Numbered from the stretch's first letter, positions 9,365 to 17,479 are shown. The stretch: 41,088 nt of DNA from Candidatus Tayloriibacteriota bacterium (GCA_028286665.1 JAQBRD010000010.1:1-41088), one strand, 5' to 3'. Translations and numbers: made by a program. The notes: a model not told the origin generated them from the letters alone.

Positions 9365-9739
9365 TTGAATATTGAAACAGTCGGTCAAACCACATTGTTC
9401 AAATACCTTATGAATACGCCAAGTCCCGCACCAAGACTGCTTATTTTCGAGCAGCGACAGGATGGTGCATCAGCACAGCCGCGGAAGTTCTATGCCCGAT
9501 TCGACGGATTGCCAGACCGCAACAGCGCTCTTGCGGTAAGCGCAGAAAAGCAGCCTCCGCCTGTGAAAGTTTCGGCTTCTGCCCGCAAGATGCAGAAGGA
9601 GCGAGAAAAGCAGGAGTCGTCAATCGAACTCTGCCAGATCACTGCAGCCGCATTCGGCGCTCTCTCGGAGCCTGAACGGCAGAAAGCGCTCGACGGAGCC
9701 TCCGCGGCTTATCAGAGCTTCATTACGAGATCAGAGTAA
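9365..9739 (+). CDS. Unknown 124-residue protein, TTG start
   Basis: I do not recognise this protein. A TTG at 9365 follows a strong Shine-Dalgarno AAGGAAGG (9353-9360) by 4 nt, so I prefer it to the TTG inside the glyS end (9338) or the ATG at 9410. The protein has an N-terminal mixed segment (NIETVGQTTLFKYL), a Pro/Lys-rich middle and a charged helical stretch (SARKMQKEREKQESSIEL) that could form a short coiled coil. There is no signal peptide or membrane helix. It sits 16 nt after glyS and ends with a GC-rich hairpin, so it may be translated from the glyS transcript or its own mRNA. Confidence 0.6.
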   Translation: MNIETVGQTTLFKYLMNTPSPAPRLLIFEQRQDGASAQPRKFYARFDGLPDRNSALAVSAEKQPPPVKVSASARKMQKEREKQESSIELCQITAAAFGALSEPERQKALDGASAAYQSFITRSE

Positions 9740-9754
9740 GTGAGTCATCAAGCC

Positions 9755-9777
9755 GGCCGCCTGAAATTCAGGCGGCC
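9755..9777 (+). terminator. GC-rich hairpin, probable terminator
   Basis: An inverted repeat GGCCGCCTGAA / TTCAGGCGGCC lies 15 nt after the preceding stop. The following tract (GCTGTTCGTTTCGG) is only mildly U-rich, so termination may be inefficient. Confidence 0.6.
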
Positions 9778-9810
9778 GCTGTTCGTTTCGGCATGCCCTC
9801 ATGCCTAAGT

Positions 9811-9840
9811 TTGTATTTGAGGCTCGCCGCGTGCTACATT
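9811..9840 (+). promoter_or_regulatory. Promoter of M16 peptidase gene (leaderless)
   Basis: TTGTAT (-35), an 18-bp spacer and the TGn-extended -10 TGC-TACATT. Exactly 6 nt lie between the -10 and the ATG at 9847. Confidence 0.6.
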
Positions 9841-9846
9841 TGATAT

Positions 9847-11133
9847 ATGAAATTCACCAAAACCACCCTCAAGAACGGCCTTCGCCTCGTCACCGTGCCG
9901 ATGCCTGCAAATCCTGCGGTCACCGTGCTTGTCCTCGTCGAAGCTGGGTCAAAATACGAGTCGAAAGCCGAGAGCGGCATCTCGCATTTCCTCGAGCATA
10001 TGGTCTTCAAGGGCACCACGAAGCGCCCGAAGGCCTCGCTCATCTCCCGCGAGCTCGATTCGATCGGCGCGCACTACAATGCCTTCACAGGCCAGGAATA
10101 TACTGGTTACTATGCGAAAGTCGACAAGCGCCACACCGCGCTCGCACTCGACATCGTCTCGGACATGTATGCCGATCCGCTCCTCGATGCAGCTGAGATC
10201 GAAAAGGAGAAGGGCGTCATCATCGAGGAGCTTCGCATGTATCAGGATCTCCCGCATCGGCATGTGCAGGATCTCTTCCTGGAACTCGTCTACGGAGATC
10301 AGCCGGCAGGTTGGAAGATCGTCGGAAATGAGGGAACTATCAAGAGTTTCACCCGCGATCATTTCATCGACTATCGGTCGAGGCACTATGTCGCTCCAGC
10401 GACGACGGTTATCGTTTCAGGCTCATTCGATGAAGCCTCGATCGCAGGAGAAGTCGAGAAAGCCTTCGCGAAGATCAGCGGCGGCCCAGATATCGCAAAA
10501 GCACTGAAGCCGAAAGTCATCGAAGCTCAGGCGAAGCCCGAAGCCAAAGTCCATTTCCGCGAGACCGATCAGACGCATCTCGTCATCGGCGTCCGATCAT
10601 TCGATACGTTCAGCAAATACGATCCTGCGCTCAAAGTGCTCTCGACTGTCCTCGGAAAGGGCATGAGCTCGCGCCTCTTCACTATTCTCCGCGACGAAAT
10701 GGGCGTCTGCTACTATGTGAATGCGGATAATGACGGGTACACTGATACCGGACTCTTCACTGTCTCTGCAGGCGTCGACAATAAGCGCGTCGAGGAGGTG
10801 CTCAAGGTAATCATGCGCGAGTTCAGACGGCTCACGAATGAAGCTGTTCCCGCACACGAACTGCAGAAAGCGAAGGATTTCATGCTCGGCAGCACAGTGC
10901 TCGGTCTTGAGACATCGGATGCGCAGGCTGAATTCTTCGGCATGCAGGAAACAGTGAAAGGGAAGATCCGCTCGTTCGAAGAAATCTCAGCTGAAATCAT
11001 GGCGGTTACCGCGGAAGATCTGCAGAACGTAGCAAAACTCATCTTCGTCGATCAGGGCCTCAATCTCGCGCTCGTCGGCCGATACCAGGATGCATCGGCA
11101 CTCATGCCTGTCCTGACCTTCGCCGCGAATTAA
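9847..11133 (+). CDS. M16 family zinc peptidase
   Basis: A 428-residue insulinase/processing-peptidase family protein. The inverted zinc motif HFLEH (His47, Glu50, His51) is intact, and the distal zinc ligand is in GVIIEELRMYQD (Glu127 or 128, about 76 residues on, as the family requires). The C-terminal half holds the second M16 domain, including the R/Y substrate-binding region (LGKGMSSRLFTILRDEMGVCYYVNA). There is no signal peptide, so it probably acts in the cytoplasm or is exported without a classical signal. Bacterial relatives include PqqL- and YmxG-like peptidases; the natural substrate here is unknown. It is a single-promoter gene followed 22 nt later by the permease gene with its own -10 box. 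Confidence 0.92.
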   Translation: MKFTKTTLKNGLRLVTVPMPANPAVTVLVLVEAGSKYESKAESGISHFLEHMVFKGTTKRPKASLISRELDSIGAHYNAFTGQEYTGYYAKVDKRHTALALDIVSDMYADPLLDAAEIEKEKGVIIEELRMYQDLPHRHVQDLFLELVYGDQPAGWKIVGNEGTIKSFTRDHFIDYRSRHYVAPATTVIVSGSFDEASIAGEVEKAFAKISGGPDIAKALKPKVIEAQAKPEAKVHFRETDQTHLVIGVRSFDTFSKYDPALKVLSTVLGKGMSSRLFTILRDEMGVCYYVNADNDGYTDTGLFTVSAGVDNKRVEEVLKVIMREFRRLTNEAVPAHELQKAKDFMLGSTVLGLETSDAQAEFFGMQETVKGKIRSFEEISAEIMAVTAEDLQNVAKLIFVDQGLNLALVGRYQDASALMPVLTFAAN

Positions 11134-11139
11134 TGGCGA

Positions 11140-11148
11140 TGCTATACT
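11140..11148 (+). promoter_or_regulatory. Extended -10 promoter of AI-2E family gene (leaderless)
   Basis: TGC-TATACT ends 7 nt before the ATG at 11156. Confidence 0.6.
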
Positions 11149-11155
11149 ATCAACC

Positions 11156-12256
11156 ATGAATCAAGAAAGCCGCAATCTTATCGTCAATATCACCTCAGGA
11201 AGCATCGTCCGCACGATACTTTTCATCATCCTTTTCGTATTCCTCTACTATATCCGCGATCTGATCCTCGTCATCCTTGCGGCCGTAGTGATCGCGTCAG
11301 CAGTAGAGCCAGTCACCCGACGGCTTGCCCGATACAAGATCAAGCGCCTCCCAGCGGTCATCCTCGTCTACCTCGTCATCGCGGCATTGCTTGCGGTATT
11401 CTTCATATTCTTCCTCCCGTCGCTCCTCAATGAATCCATCTCATATCTCAATAATCTTCCGCAGAACATCAAGCTGAGCGATTTCTGGAGCCCGATCCGC
11501 GATTCCGGCCTTATGCCCTCGGGCACTGCCGGCAATGCGGTGACCGCGCTTTCGTCGCAGAGCTTCTCCATCAAGGAACTCATCGAAGGCATCAGGACGA
11601 TCGTCTCTGGCAGCGGGGAAGGAATATTGAAGACGGCGAGCGTCGTCTTCGGAGGCGCGCTCAGCTTCGTCCTCATGATCGTGCTCTCATTCTATCTCGC
11701 GGTGCAGGAAGACGGCGTGAGCAATTTCCTCAAGATCGTCAGTCCGGTCAAGCAGCATGACTATATCATCGGCCTCTGGAAACGTTCGCAGCGCAAGATC
11801 GGCTACTGGATGCAAGGCCAGATGCTTCTCGGACTGCTTGTCGGAATCCTCGTCTATCTCGGCCTCGTCATATTCGTCGATGCGAATCACGCGCTCCTTC
11901 TTGCTTCGATCGCTGCGATCTTCGAGCTCATCCCGATCTTCGGCCCGATCCTCGCGGCCATTCCGGCGATCCTCATCGCATTCGTCGACGGCGGGGCAGA
12001 GCATGGCGTCGCCAAAGCCTTCGCCGTCATCGTCATCTATCTCATCATCCATCAGTTTGAGAACCATCTGCTGTATCCGCTCGTCGTGAAGAAGATCGTC
12101 GGCGTCTCGCCGATCCTCGTCATCATCGCGCTCGTCATCGGCGCGAAGCTCGCCGGCTTCCTCGGGGCCATCCTCGCCGTCCCGGTCGCAGCGGCACTCA
12201 TGGAATTCATCGCCGATATCGAGAAGGACAAGAACGCCATGACCACGCAGATATAG
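11156..12256 (+). CDS. AI-2E family / PerM-type membrane permease
   Basis: A 366-residue polytopic protein with about eight predicted membrane segments. It shows the typical layout of the UPF0118/AI-2E family: two N-terminal helices (SIVRTILFIILFVFLYYI, LILVILAAVVIASAVEPV), a long hydrophilic loop (about 90-160), then five to six helices including ELIPIFGPILAAIPAILIAFVDGG and the conserved HQFENHLLYPLVVKKIVGVSPI. Family members include the quorum-signal exporter TqsA and Na+/H+ antiporters, so the substrate cannot be assigned. metG follows after 26 nt without a clear promoter of its own, which suggests read-through. Confidence 0.9.
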   Translation: MNQESRNLIVNITSGSIVRTILFIILFVFLYYIRDLILVILAAVVIASAVEPVTRRLARYKIKRLPAVILVYLVIAALLAVFFIFFLPSLLNESISYLNNLPQNIKLSDFWSPIRDSGLMPSGTAGNAVTALSSQSFSIKELIEGIRTIVSGSGEGILKTASVVFGGALSFVLMIVLSFYLAVQEDGVSNFLKIVSPVKQHDYIIGLWKRSQRKIGYWMQGQMLLGLLVGILVYLGLVIFVDANHALLLASIAAIFELIPIFGPILAAIPAILIAFVDGGAEHGVAKAFAVIVIYLIIHQFENHLLYPLVVKKIVGVSPILVIIALVIGAKLAGFLGAILAVPVAAALMEFIADIEKDKNAMTTQI

Positions 12257-12282
12257 GTCTCGCAGAATCCTCACCAAATCCC

Positions 12283-13737
12283 ATGTCAAAAAAACCATTC
12301 TATATAACAACGACGCTCCCGTATGTGAATGCCCGCGCGCATTTCGGCCATGCGCTCGAATTCATGCGCGCGGATATCATCGCCCGATACAAGAAGCTGG
12401 CAGGCTACGAGGTCTTTTTCAATACTGGCACTGATGAGCACGGACAGAAACTGTTCGACGAAGCCGCAAAAGCAGGGAAGCCGGTCCAGCAGTATGTCGA
12501 TGAGAATTCGCAGGCGTTCCGCGAGATCGTTAAGCTTCTCGGCGTTTCGGACGATATCCACTTCATCCGCACGACTGACGAGAAGCATGTGAAATGCGCC
12601 CAGGCATTCTGGAATCGGGTCAATGAGCGCGGCTATATCTACAAGAAGAATTACACTGCGAAATACTGCGTCGGCTGCGAGCTCGAGAAGAAGGACTCCG
12701 ACCTCGTCGACGGACGCTGCCCGCTCCATCCGAACCGAGAGCTTGAGCTCATCGAGGAAGAAAATTATTTCTTCAAGTTCTCGGCGTTCACCCAGCCGCT
12801 CCTTGACCTGTATGCGAAGAATCCGAATTTCGTCATACCGAATTCGCGTTTCAATGAGATCAGGGCCTTTGTCGAGCGGGGCCTCGAGGATTTTTCGATC
12901 TCTCGGCTCAAGAGCAAGATGTCATGGGGAGTTCCTGTTCCCGGCGATGACGAACATGTCATGTACGTGTGGTTCGATGCGCTCACAAGCTATATCTCAA
13001 CGCTCGGCTGGCCCGATGAAGCAACTGTGAAAGAGGGAGGGGACTTCGACCGCTATTGGGTCCACGGCACGCCGACGCAATATTGCGGCAAGGACAATCT
13101 CCGCCAGCAGACTGCGACCTGGCAGGCGATGCTCATGGCTGCAGGTCTCCCGAACAGCTTCCAGATCATCATAAACGGTTTCATTACTGGCGAAGGCGGC
13201 ATCAAGATGAGCAAATCACTCGGCAATGTCGTCGATCCGCTTGACCTCATCAAGGAATACGGCGCTGATGCGCTGCGATATTATGTCGCGCGAGAGGTGT
13301 CGATGTTCGAGGACAGCCCATTCACCCTTGAGGCTTTCAAGAATAGCTACAATGCAGGCCTTGCGAACGGCGTGGGCAATCTCGTTTCGCGAGTCGTGAA
13401 GATGGCTGAAACAAACGGCGTCCGTTACGATGTTCCGGTCGATGCGGCTGCGCTCACCTCGCTCTACGCTGAACATTATGAGAAGTTCGAAATCAACAAG
13501 GTCTGCGACGAGATCTGGAAAAAGATCGCAGCCGCTGACCGTTTCATCCAAGAGCAGGCTCCATTCAAGAAAGTGAAAGTCGACCTCGCAGCAGGGAAGG
13601 CTGATATCGCATATCTCCTCGGCGAAGTCGCAGCTATCGGCGCGCTCCTCCAGCCGATCATGCCGGAAACTTCCGCGAAGATCGCCATCGCTATCCGCGA
13701 CAACACCGTCGCTGCGCCGCTTTTCCTCCGAAAATAA
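12283..13737 (+). CDS. metG: Methionyl-tRNA synthetase
   Basis: A 484-residue class I synthetase that charges both initiator and elongator tRNA-Met. It has HIGH as HFGH (20-23), the zinc-binding knuckle CVGCELEKKDSDLVDGRC followed by PLHPN, the WFDALTSYISTLGWP strand, and KMSKS (308-312) in GGIKMSKSLGNVVDP. The C-terminal anticodon-binding helices are present. No C-terminal tRNA-binding (Trbp111-like) domain is attached. No Shine-Dalgarno sequence is seen. tatD begins 1 nt after the stop, an arrangement common in bacteria (metG-tatD). Confidence 0.96.
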   Translation: MSKKPFYITTTLPYVNARAHFGHALEFMRADIIARYKKLAGYEVFFNTGTDEHGQKLFDEAAKAGKPVQQYVDENSQAFREIVKLLGVSDDIHFIRTTDEKHVKCAQAFWNRVNERGYIYKKNYTAKYCVGCELEKKDSDLVDGRCPLHPNRELELIEEENYFFKFSAFTQPLLDLYAKNPNFVIPNSRFNEIRAFVERGLEDFSISRLKSKMSWGVPVPGDDEHVMYVWFDALTSYISTLGWPDEATVKEGGDFDRYWVHGTPTQYCGKDNLRQQTATWQAMLMAAGLPNSFQIIINGFITGEGGIKMSKSLGNVVDPLDLIKEYGADALRYYVAREVSMFEDSPFTLEAFKNSYNAGLANGVGNLVSRVVKMAETNGVRYDVPVDAAALTSLYAEHYEKFEINKVCDEIWKKIAAADRFIQEQAPFKKVKVDLAAGKADIAYLLGEVAAIGALLQPIMPETSAKIAIAIRDNTVAAPLFLRK

Positions 13738-13738
13738 G

Positions 13739-14596
13739 ATGAAGCCATTCGAGCTGAAATACATCGACATCCATTGCCACCTCAATTTTCCGGAATATGA
13801 GGCTGATATCGATGATGTCGTCATGCGCGCGCGAGATGCGGGCGTCGGCATGATCGTCGTCGGGACGGGGAAAGAGACATCCGTTCGTGCCGTCGAGCTT
13901 GCGCAGAAATACGACAATATCTGGGCGATCATCGGCCTCCACCCGGTGCATGCGCACGAGGAGGTGAAATCGGATTCCGGCGTTCGGTTCGACCGGGATC
14001 TGTATCTCGAGCTTGCCAAGCACCCGAAAGTCGTCGGCATCGGCGAATGCGGCTATGATTTCTTCAGATCCGAAGCGACGGCAGAAATCATAGCCGCTCA
14101 GGACGAGGCTTTCCGCGGACAGATCGATATCGCGCATGAAGTCGAAAAGCCGCTCATGCTTCACCTCCGTAATGACATGAAGGGAAGCGGCCCGCATGGC
14201 AAGAGCGCATATGCCGAGGCCATCGAGGTCCTCAGGTCGCTCAATGGCGGCAGCGGCCCGAAGATTGCCGGCGATGCGCATTTCTTTGCAGGAACGACCG
14301 ATGAGGCAAAGGCCTTCTTCGGGCTCGGTTTCAATATATCTTTCACCGGAGTCATCACGTTCGCGAAATCCTATGACGAAGTCGTCCGTCTGGCGCCTGC
14401 AGATCGGATCATGTCTGAAACGGATGCGCCGTTCGTCACGCCGGTGCCGCATCGCGGCGAGCGCAATGAGCCGTTCTTCGTCATCGAGGTCGCGCATCGG
14501 ATTGCCGCGCTCCGCGGAGCCATCCCTGGGTCAGATGCCGAGCAAGCCATGCTCAAGCAGCTCGTAGACAACGCTCGGAAGCTATTTTCAATATAG
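13739..14596 (+). CDS. tatD: TatD family metal-dependent DNase/hydrolase
   Basis: A 285-residue TIM-barrel metallohydrolase. Metal ligands are visible as DIHCHL (His12, His14), GECGYDFF (Glu103), LHLRN (His142), DAHFF (His181) and SETDAPF (Asp229), followed by the diagnostic PVPHRGERNEPFFV. The usual G-E-I/C-G-L-D-Y motif reads GECGYDFFR. TatD proteins are 3'-5' exonucleases or D-aminoacyl-tRNA-related hydrolases acting in DNA repair. Translation is probably coupled to metG (1-nt gap). Confidence 0.93.
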   Translation: MKPFELKYIDIHCHLNFPEYEADIDDVVMRARDAGVGMIVVGTGKETSVRAVELAQKYDNIWAIIGLHPVHAHEEVKSDSGVRFDRDLYLELAKHPKVVGIGECGYDFFRSEATAEIIAAQDEAFRGQIDIAHEVEKPLMLHLRNDMKGSGPHGKSAYAEAIEVLRSLNGGSGPKIAGDAHFFAGTTDEAKAFFGLGFNISFTGVITFAKSYDEVVRLAPADRIMSETDAPFVTPVPHRGERNEPFFVIEVAHRIAALRGAIPGSDAEQAMLKQLVDNARKLFSI

Positions 14597-14622
14597 GAAA
14601 CTCATATTCGCTTCATTCTTTT

Positions 14623-14651
14623 TTGACTGGAATTTCATTCTGCTCTGATAC
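14623..14651 (+). promoter_or_regulatory. Promoter of prepilin gene
   Basis: TTGACT (-35), a 17-bp spacer and TGATAC (-10). Start of transcription is expected near 14658, giving a leader of about 26 nt with no Shine-Dalgarno sequence. Confidence 0.45.
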
Positions 14652-14683
14652 TCTCTGTGCATTAGAAAATAATCACAACGAAT

Positions 14684-15166
14684 ATGAAAATAGATATGAA
14701 TCAGAAGGGAGGCGAACAGTCGCGAGGTTTTACACTCATCGAAGTGCTCATCGTCATCGGCATCATCGCGGTTCTCGCTGCTGTCGTGCTCGTAGCAGTG
14801 AATCCGGCCCGGCAATTCAAGCTTGCCCGCGATGCGCAGCGCACCAGCAATGTGAATGCGATCCTCAATACTGTCGGGCAGAACATGGCAGAGCATCATG
14901 GGCTATTTGTCTGCGGTGCAGATACTTCGCCGACCGCCATACCGCTTACATCGACGATGATCAGGAGTACGGGAGGATTCGATCTCGCTCGATGCGTCGT
15001 GCCGGCATATATCTCGATTTTGCCGATAGATCCGACTGCTGATGGCGCGCATTTTACGACGATGACCGATTACGATACTGGCTATGTGATCTATTCGGAT
15101 GCGCAGGGGAGGATAACGGCAAGTTCGACCGGTGAAATTACAACATCAATATCAGTGACACGATAG
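14684..15166 (+). CDS. Type IV pilin-like protein with N-methylation motif
   Basis: A 160-residue prepilin. A short basic leader ends in Gly at the prepilin-peptidase motif RG|FTLIEVLIVIGIIAVLAAVVLVAV, with Glu at +5 of the mature protein. The hydrophobic N-terminal helix continues into the amphipathic half (NPARQFKLARDAQRTSNVNAILN), as in PilA/GspG pilins. Two Cys (about residues 76 and 104) could form a disulphide in the globular head. An alternative start is the ATG at 14696 (MNQKGG). No pilus assembly genes are in the window. CPR cells commonly carry type IV pili used for host contact and DNA uptake, so this could be one subunit of such a pilus; that link is inference. Confidence 0.9.
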   Translation: MKIDMNQKGGEQSRGFTLIEVLIVIGIIAVLAAVVLVAVNPARQFKLARDAQRTSNVNAILNTVGQNMAEHHGLFVCGADTSPTAIPLTSTMIRSTGGFDLARCVVPAYISILPIDPTADGAHFTTMTDYDTGYVIYSDAQGRITASSTGEITTSISVTR

Positions 15167-15188
15167 GGGGTAGTAGTACGGCATAGAT

Positions 15189-15194
15189 TATACT
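15189..15194 (+). promoter_or_regulatory. -10 box of D-Ala-D-Ala carboxypeptidase gene
   Basis: TATACT ends 8 nt before the ATG at 15203. No clear -35 box is present. Confidence 0.45.
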
Positions 15195-15202
15195 AAAGAC
15201 AT

Positions 15203-16213
15203 ATGAAAAAGCCGAATGTGAAGACTGTATTCCTAACAATCATCGCATTTATGCTGATTACGACTATCGGGATATTTCATGCCAAATACGCTGCAGACCT
15301 TGGCGTGCTCCGTGCTGCGGAATTACTGAAAGTGTCCGACTCGAAACCAACGTACTCGAACCCATCTCTGAATCTAGAAACAGATGCTCTTCCAGTCCAC
15401 GCTCCGACCGGCGGCATCCCTAAAGCTGCTGTACTGAAGAGTATTCCCATTCCCCAGATTACTGCCGAATCATATCTAATAGGCGATCTCAACACTGGCG
15501 AAGTATTCGTTTCCAAATCTCCAGAAGCTGTCGTTCCGATCGCTTCGATCAGCAAGCTGATTACGCTGCTCACTGCAGAAGACATGAACTCGCAGGGAAT
15601 CCTTCGCGATGACGATCTCGTTACTATCACTGAAAAGATGCTTGAACCAATCGGCACAGAGGGCAACCTGGCTGTCGGGGAAGTATATGCTGCAAAAGAA
15701 CTCCGATACCCGCTCCTGCTCGAATCCAGCAATGATGCAGCCGACGCTCTCGCCGAAGCTTCAGGATACGATCATTTCATAACATCGATGAAGATCAAGG
15801 CGAATGAGATAGGCATGACGCATACTTCTTTCGAAGATCCGTCAGGGCTCAGCGATCAGAATATCTCGAATGCTCAGGATTTATTCGCGCTTGCCAGGTA
15901 TCTCTACAAGAACGAACCGAAGATCCTTGAATTGAGCCGGACCCCGACAGCGGATCTCGCTTCGACTACTGCCAGGATGGCGCACCATTATGCGAACACG
16001 AATCCTTTTGTCGGAGATCCGCATTATATCGGAGGGAAGACAGGGAGAACTGCAGCGGCAAAGGAATCGATGCTCTCGCTCTTCAATTACGAGGTCGGAA
16101 GCAAGACATATCCGATAGTCGTGATCGTGCTGCGCTCAGATTACAATTCGCGGCAGATCGACTCTTCGCTGTTGTTCGAGCAATTCTTCATGAAAGTCGA
16201 AGGCGCGCATTGA
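15203..16213 (+). CDS. D-alanyl-D-alanine carboxypeptidase (S11 family)
   Basis: A 336-residue penicillin-binding serine peptidase of the DacA/S11 family that trims peptidoglycan stem peptides outside the membrane. An N-terminal membrane helix (about 8-27) anchors it. The three active-site motifs are SISK (Ser115, Lys118), SSN (175-177) and KTG (279-281). The C-terminal beta-rich domain and amphipathic anchor of E. coli DacA are missing, so anchoring is N-terminal. It lies between a prepilin and a secreted-type metalloprotease, which makes this a small envelope-related cluster. Confidence 0.92.
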   Translation: MKKPNVKTVFLTIIAFMLITTIGIFHAKYAADLGVLRAAELLKVSDSKPTYSNPSLNLETDALPVHAPTGGIPKAAVLKSIPIPQITAESYLIGDLNTGEVFVSKSPEAVVPIASISKLITLLTAEDMNSQGILRDDDLVTITEKMLEPIGTEGNLAVGEVYAAKELRYPLLLESSNDAADALAEASGYDHFITSMKIKANEIGMTHTSFEDPSGLSDQNISNAQDLFALARYLYKNEPKILELSRTPTADLASTTARMAHHYANTNPFVGDPHYIGGKTGRTAAAKESMLSLFNYEVGSKTYPIVVIVLRSDYNSRQIDSSLLFEQFFMKVEGAH

Positions 16214-16214
16214 T

Positions 16215-17102
16215 CTATATCTTGCATTGAGAAACGAGCGCGTCGATGTCTAGCTGAGTGAGTTCCAGGGAGTCTCCGCTATTGAGACGATACATGATCG
16301 CATCGGGATTGGCGATATGACTTAGTCCGAGCGCATGCCCGAGCTCATGCTCGAGGAGTCGGAGCAGGCGCTGCTTGTCATTGAACTGATAGATATTGAT
16401 CGATGCTCCGGTCTTGTCGCTCACGTATTCGCCCTCATCGAATTCCGGTCCGTTCGCAGCGCCGATCGTATTGTATGAAGTCACTGTTATATTCAGTTGC
16501 TTCCCGATAGCATTCAGGTCGGGTACAAGGGAATTGATGGCATTGACTGCATCGTTGTAATCGCTTTCTGCTGCGCGTATCCTCTGGACCAATTCCTCAG
16601 TGTGATTCTTCGAAGATCGATATATCGCCATAAGATCGTCGAGCGTTCCTTTCTTGCGAGCAAGCTCTTCTTTCAGCGCTACGTATTTTGATTTCAGAGT
16701 ATTGTATTTCGCGCGCGTCTGCTCGATAGACCCTCCGAGCACATCGAGCTTGTCGGTCGTCTTCTGTCGATAGTCATACTCCAAGTTGATCTTGATATCG
16801 CTGAATTGCTGGCTATTGTCCGGATCAAAGACGAACAGATCTTTTCCGAGAGCATTCTCCCATTTTCCTGCGGCGAGCTTCACATCGTCGAGCAATTCCT
16901 CCTGTGATATGTCGAACTGCTCATCGAACCTGCCGATTGAATATGTGAGAGGGAAGGCGCACGGCCGCACGATGCGCACGATGTTCTTCACGCTGCTTGC
17001 GATACGCTGATGATGTCCTTGATAGTAGAAGACGAAAGCTCCGAATATGAGCAGGAAAGACACTAGGCTCAATATGTCGCTTCGTCGGGATTGGTGTTTC
17101 AT
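16215..17102 (-). CDS. Membrane-anchored matrixin-like zinc metalloprotease
   Basis: A 295-residue protein with an N-terminal membrane helix (about 10-27), a region starting ACAFPLTYSIGRFD-like as in matrixin propeptide-less bacterial enzymes, a long coiled coil (about 125-195, heptad-rich Lys/Glu/Leu) and a C-terminal metzincin site HELGHALGLSH (His252, Glu253, His256, His262) with the Met-turn AIMY (Met270). This is the HExxHxxGxxH signature of matrixins/astacins. The coiled coil inserted before the active site is unusual and may present the protease away from the membrane or mediate oligomers. Its stop faces the carboxypeptidase stop with a 1-nt gap (convergent). The substrate is unknown. 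Confidence 0.88.
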   Translation of the reverse strand: MKHQSRRSDILSLVSFLLIFGAFVFYYQGHHQRIASSVKNIVRIVRPCAFPLTYSIGRFDEQFDISQEELLDDVKLAAGKWENALGKDLFVFDPDNSQQFSDIKINLEYDYRQKTTDKLDVLGGSIEQTRAKYNTLKSKYVALKEELARKKGTLDDLMAIYRSSKNHTEELVQRIRAAESDYNDAVNAINSLVPDLNAIGKQLNITVTSYNTIGAANGPEFDEGEYVSDKTGASINIYQFNDKQRLLRLLEHELGHALGLSHIANPDAIMYRLNSGDSLELTQLDIDALVSQCKI

Positions 17103-17108
17103 GCGTCA

Positions 17109-17117
17109 ATCATACCA
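17109..17117 (-). promoter_or_regulatory. Extended -10 promoter of metalloprotease gene (leaderless)
   Basis: On the minus strand TGG-TATGAT ends exactly 6 nt before the ATG (17102-17100). Confidence 0.6.
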
Positions 17118-17207
17118 GCATCTATCCGTTTCCGCTCGCCGCGCCAGATGATAAGGATACTCCTGTCTTTTTTCATAGGGCAATTATGACGTGGATGGGA
17201 AAAGGAG

Positions 17208-17213
17208 TACAAT
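17208..17213 (+). promoter_or_regulatory. -10 box before 37-residue membrane peptide
   Basis: TACAAT ends 6 nt before the ATG at 17220, the same spacing as at neighbouring genes. The AAAGGAG just upstream (17201-17207) would then lie outside the transcript. Confidence 0.5.
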
Positions 17214-17219
17214 ATATGT

Positions 17220-17333
17220 ATGCTAACACTCATCATTGCCGCCGCCGTAGTTGCCTTCATATTCTTCGGCCCGCATACCAAGAAGAAGGAAGAGAAGAAA
17301 GACGACAAGAAGGACGATAAGAAGAAGCATTAG
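17220..17333 (+). CDS. 37-residue single-span membrane peptide with Lys/Asp tail
   Basis: The short frame encodes a hydrophobic helix (LTLIIAAAVVAFIFFG, residues 2-17) followed by a tail of almost only Lys, Asp and Glu (about residues 20-37). That is a clear topology signal for a tiny membrane protein with a charged cytoplasmic tail. The alternative ATG at 17216 is in another frame and gives a non-membrane sequence. Support comes from the -10 box at the usual leaderless distance and from the clean protein-like segregation of hydrophobic and charged residues. The function is unknown; similar tiny anchors can bind cytoplasmic partners or modulate membrane enzymes. Confidence 0.6.
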   Translation: MLTLIIAAAVVAFIFFGPHTKKKEEKKDDKKDDKKKH

Positions 17334-17342
17334 TCGCTCATA

Positions 17343-17371
17343 TTGATGATTTCTATCAATAGGGGTATACT
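17343..17371 (+). promoter_or_regulatory. Sigma-70 type promoter of short transcript
   Basis: TTGATG (-35), 17-bp spacer and TATACT (-10). Transcription should start near 17378, exactly at the ATG of a 33-codon frame. An inverted repeat TATTGAT/ATCAATA (17341-17361) overlaps the -35 and spacer and could be an operator. Confidence 0.6.
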
Positions 17372-17377
17372 TCATTT

Positions 17378-17479
17378 ATGAACTTCTTGCAGCGAACAAT
17401 TCTCCTTCAGCTCCTGGCCATTTTCGCGTATATTGCGAAAGGCCCTGTTGTGGAGTTTTGTCCCGTGCGCATCTCATAG
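17378..17479 (+). CDS. Possible 33-residue leader peptide rich in Leu/Ile/Val
   Basis: A leaderless 33-codon frame begins at the predicted transcription start. Twelve of 33 residues are Leu, Ile or Val, with a dense block ILLQLLAI at residues 8-15 and VV at 24-25. The frame ends 23 nt before an intrinsic terminator. This layout (promoter, short peptide, terminator) recalls amino-acid-attenuation leaders such as ilvL, and a branched-chain aminotransferase gene lies 360 nt downstream. However, a separate small gene and a second terminator lie between. It may equally be a membrane micropeptide or a non-coding RNA. Confidence 0.35.
   Translation: MNFLQRTILLQLLAIFAYIAKGPVVEFCPVRIS
17416..17444 (+). 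other. Internal RNA hairpin in short transcript
   Basis: GGCC and TTTCGC pair with GCGAAA and GGCC, leaving two small bulged bases and a 7-nt loop. The segment TCCTGGC (17412-17418) can instead pair with GCCAGGA (17505-17511), which is part of the terminator stem. Two exclusive folds are therefore possible. Confidence 0.45.

Noticed and set aside
17201-17207. AAAGGAG as a Shine-Dalgarno site for the 37-residue peptide
   Set aside because: It is 12 nt from the ATG and upstream of a -10 box that would place it outside the transcript. The leaderless reading fits the neighbours better, though it is not proven.
17099-17308. Minus-strand frame of 69 codons opposite the 37-residue peptide
   Set aside because: Its Phe/Ser-rich sequence is the complement of the Lys/Asp tail. 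The plus-strand frame has the promoter and the clear membrane topology.
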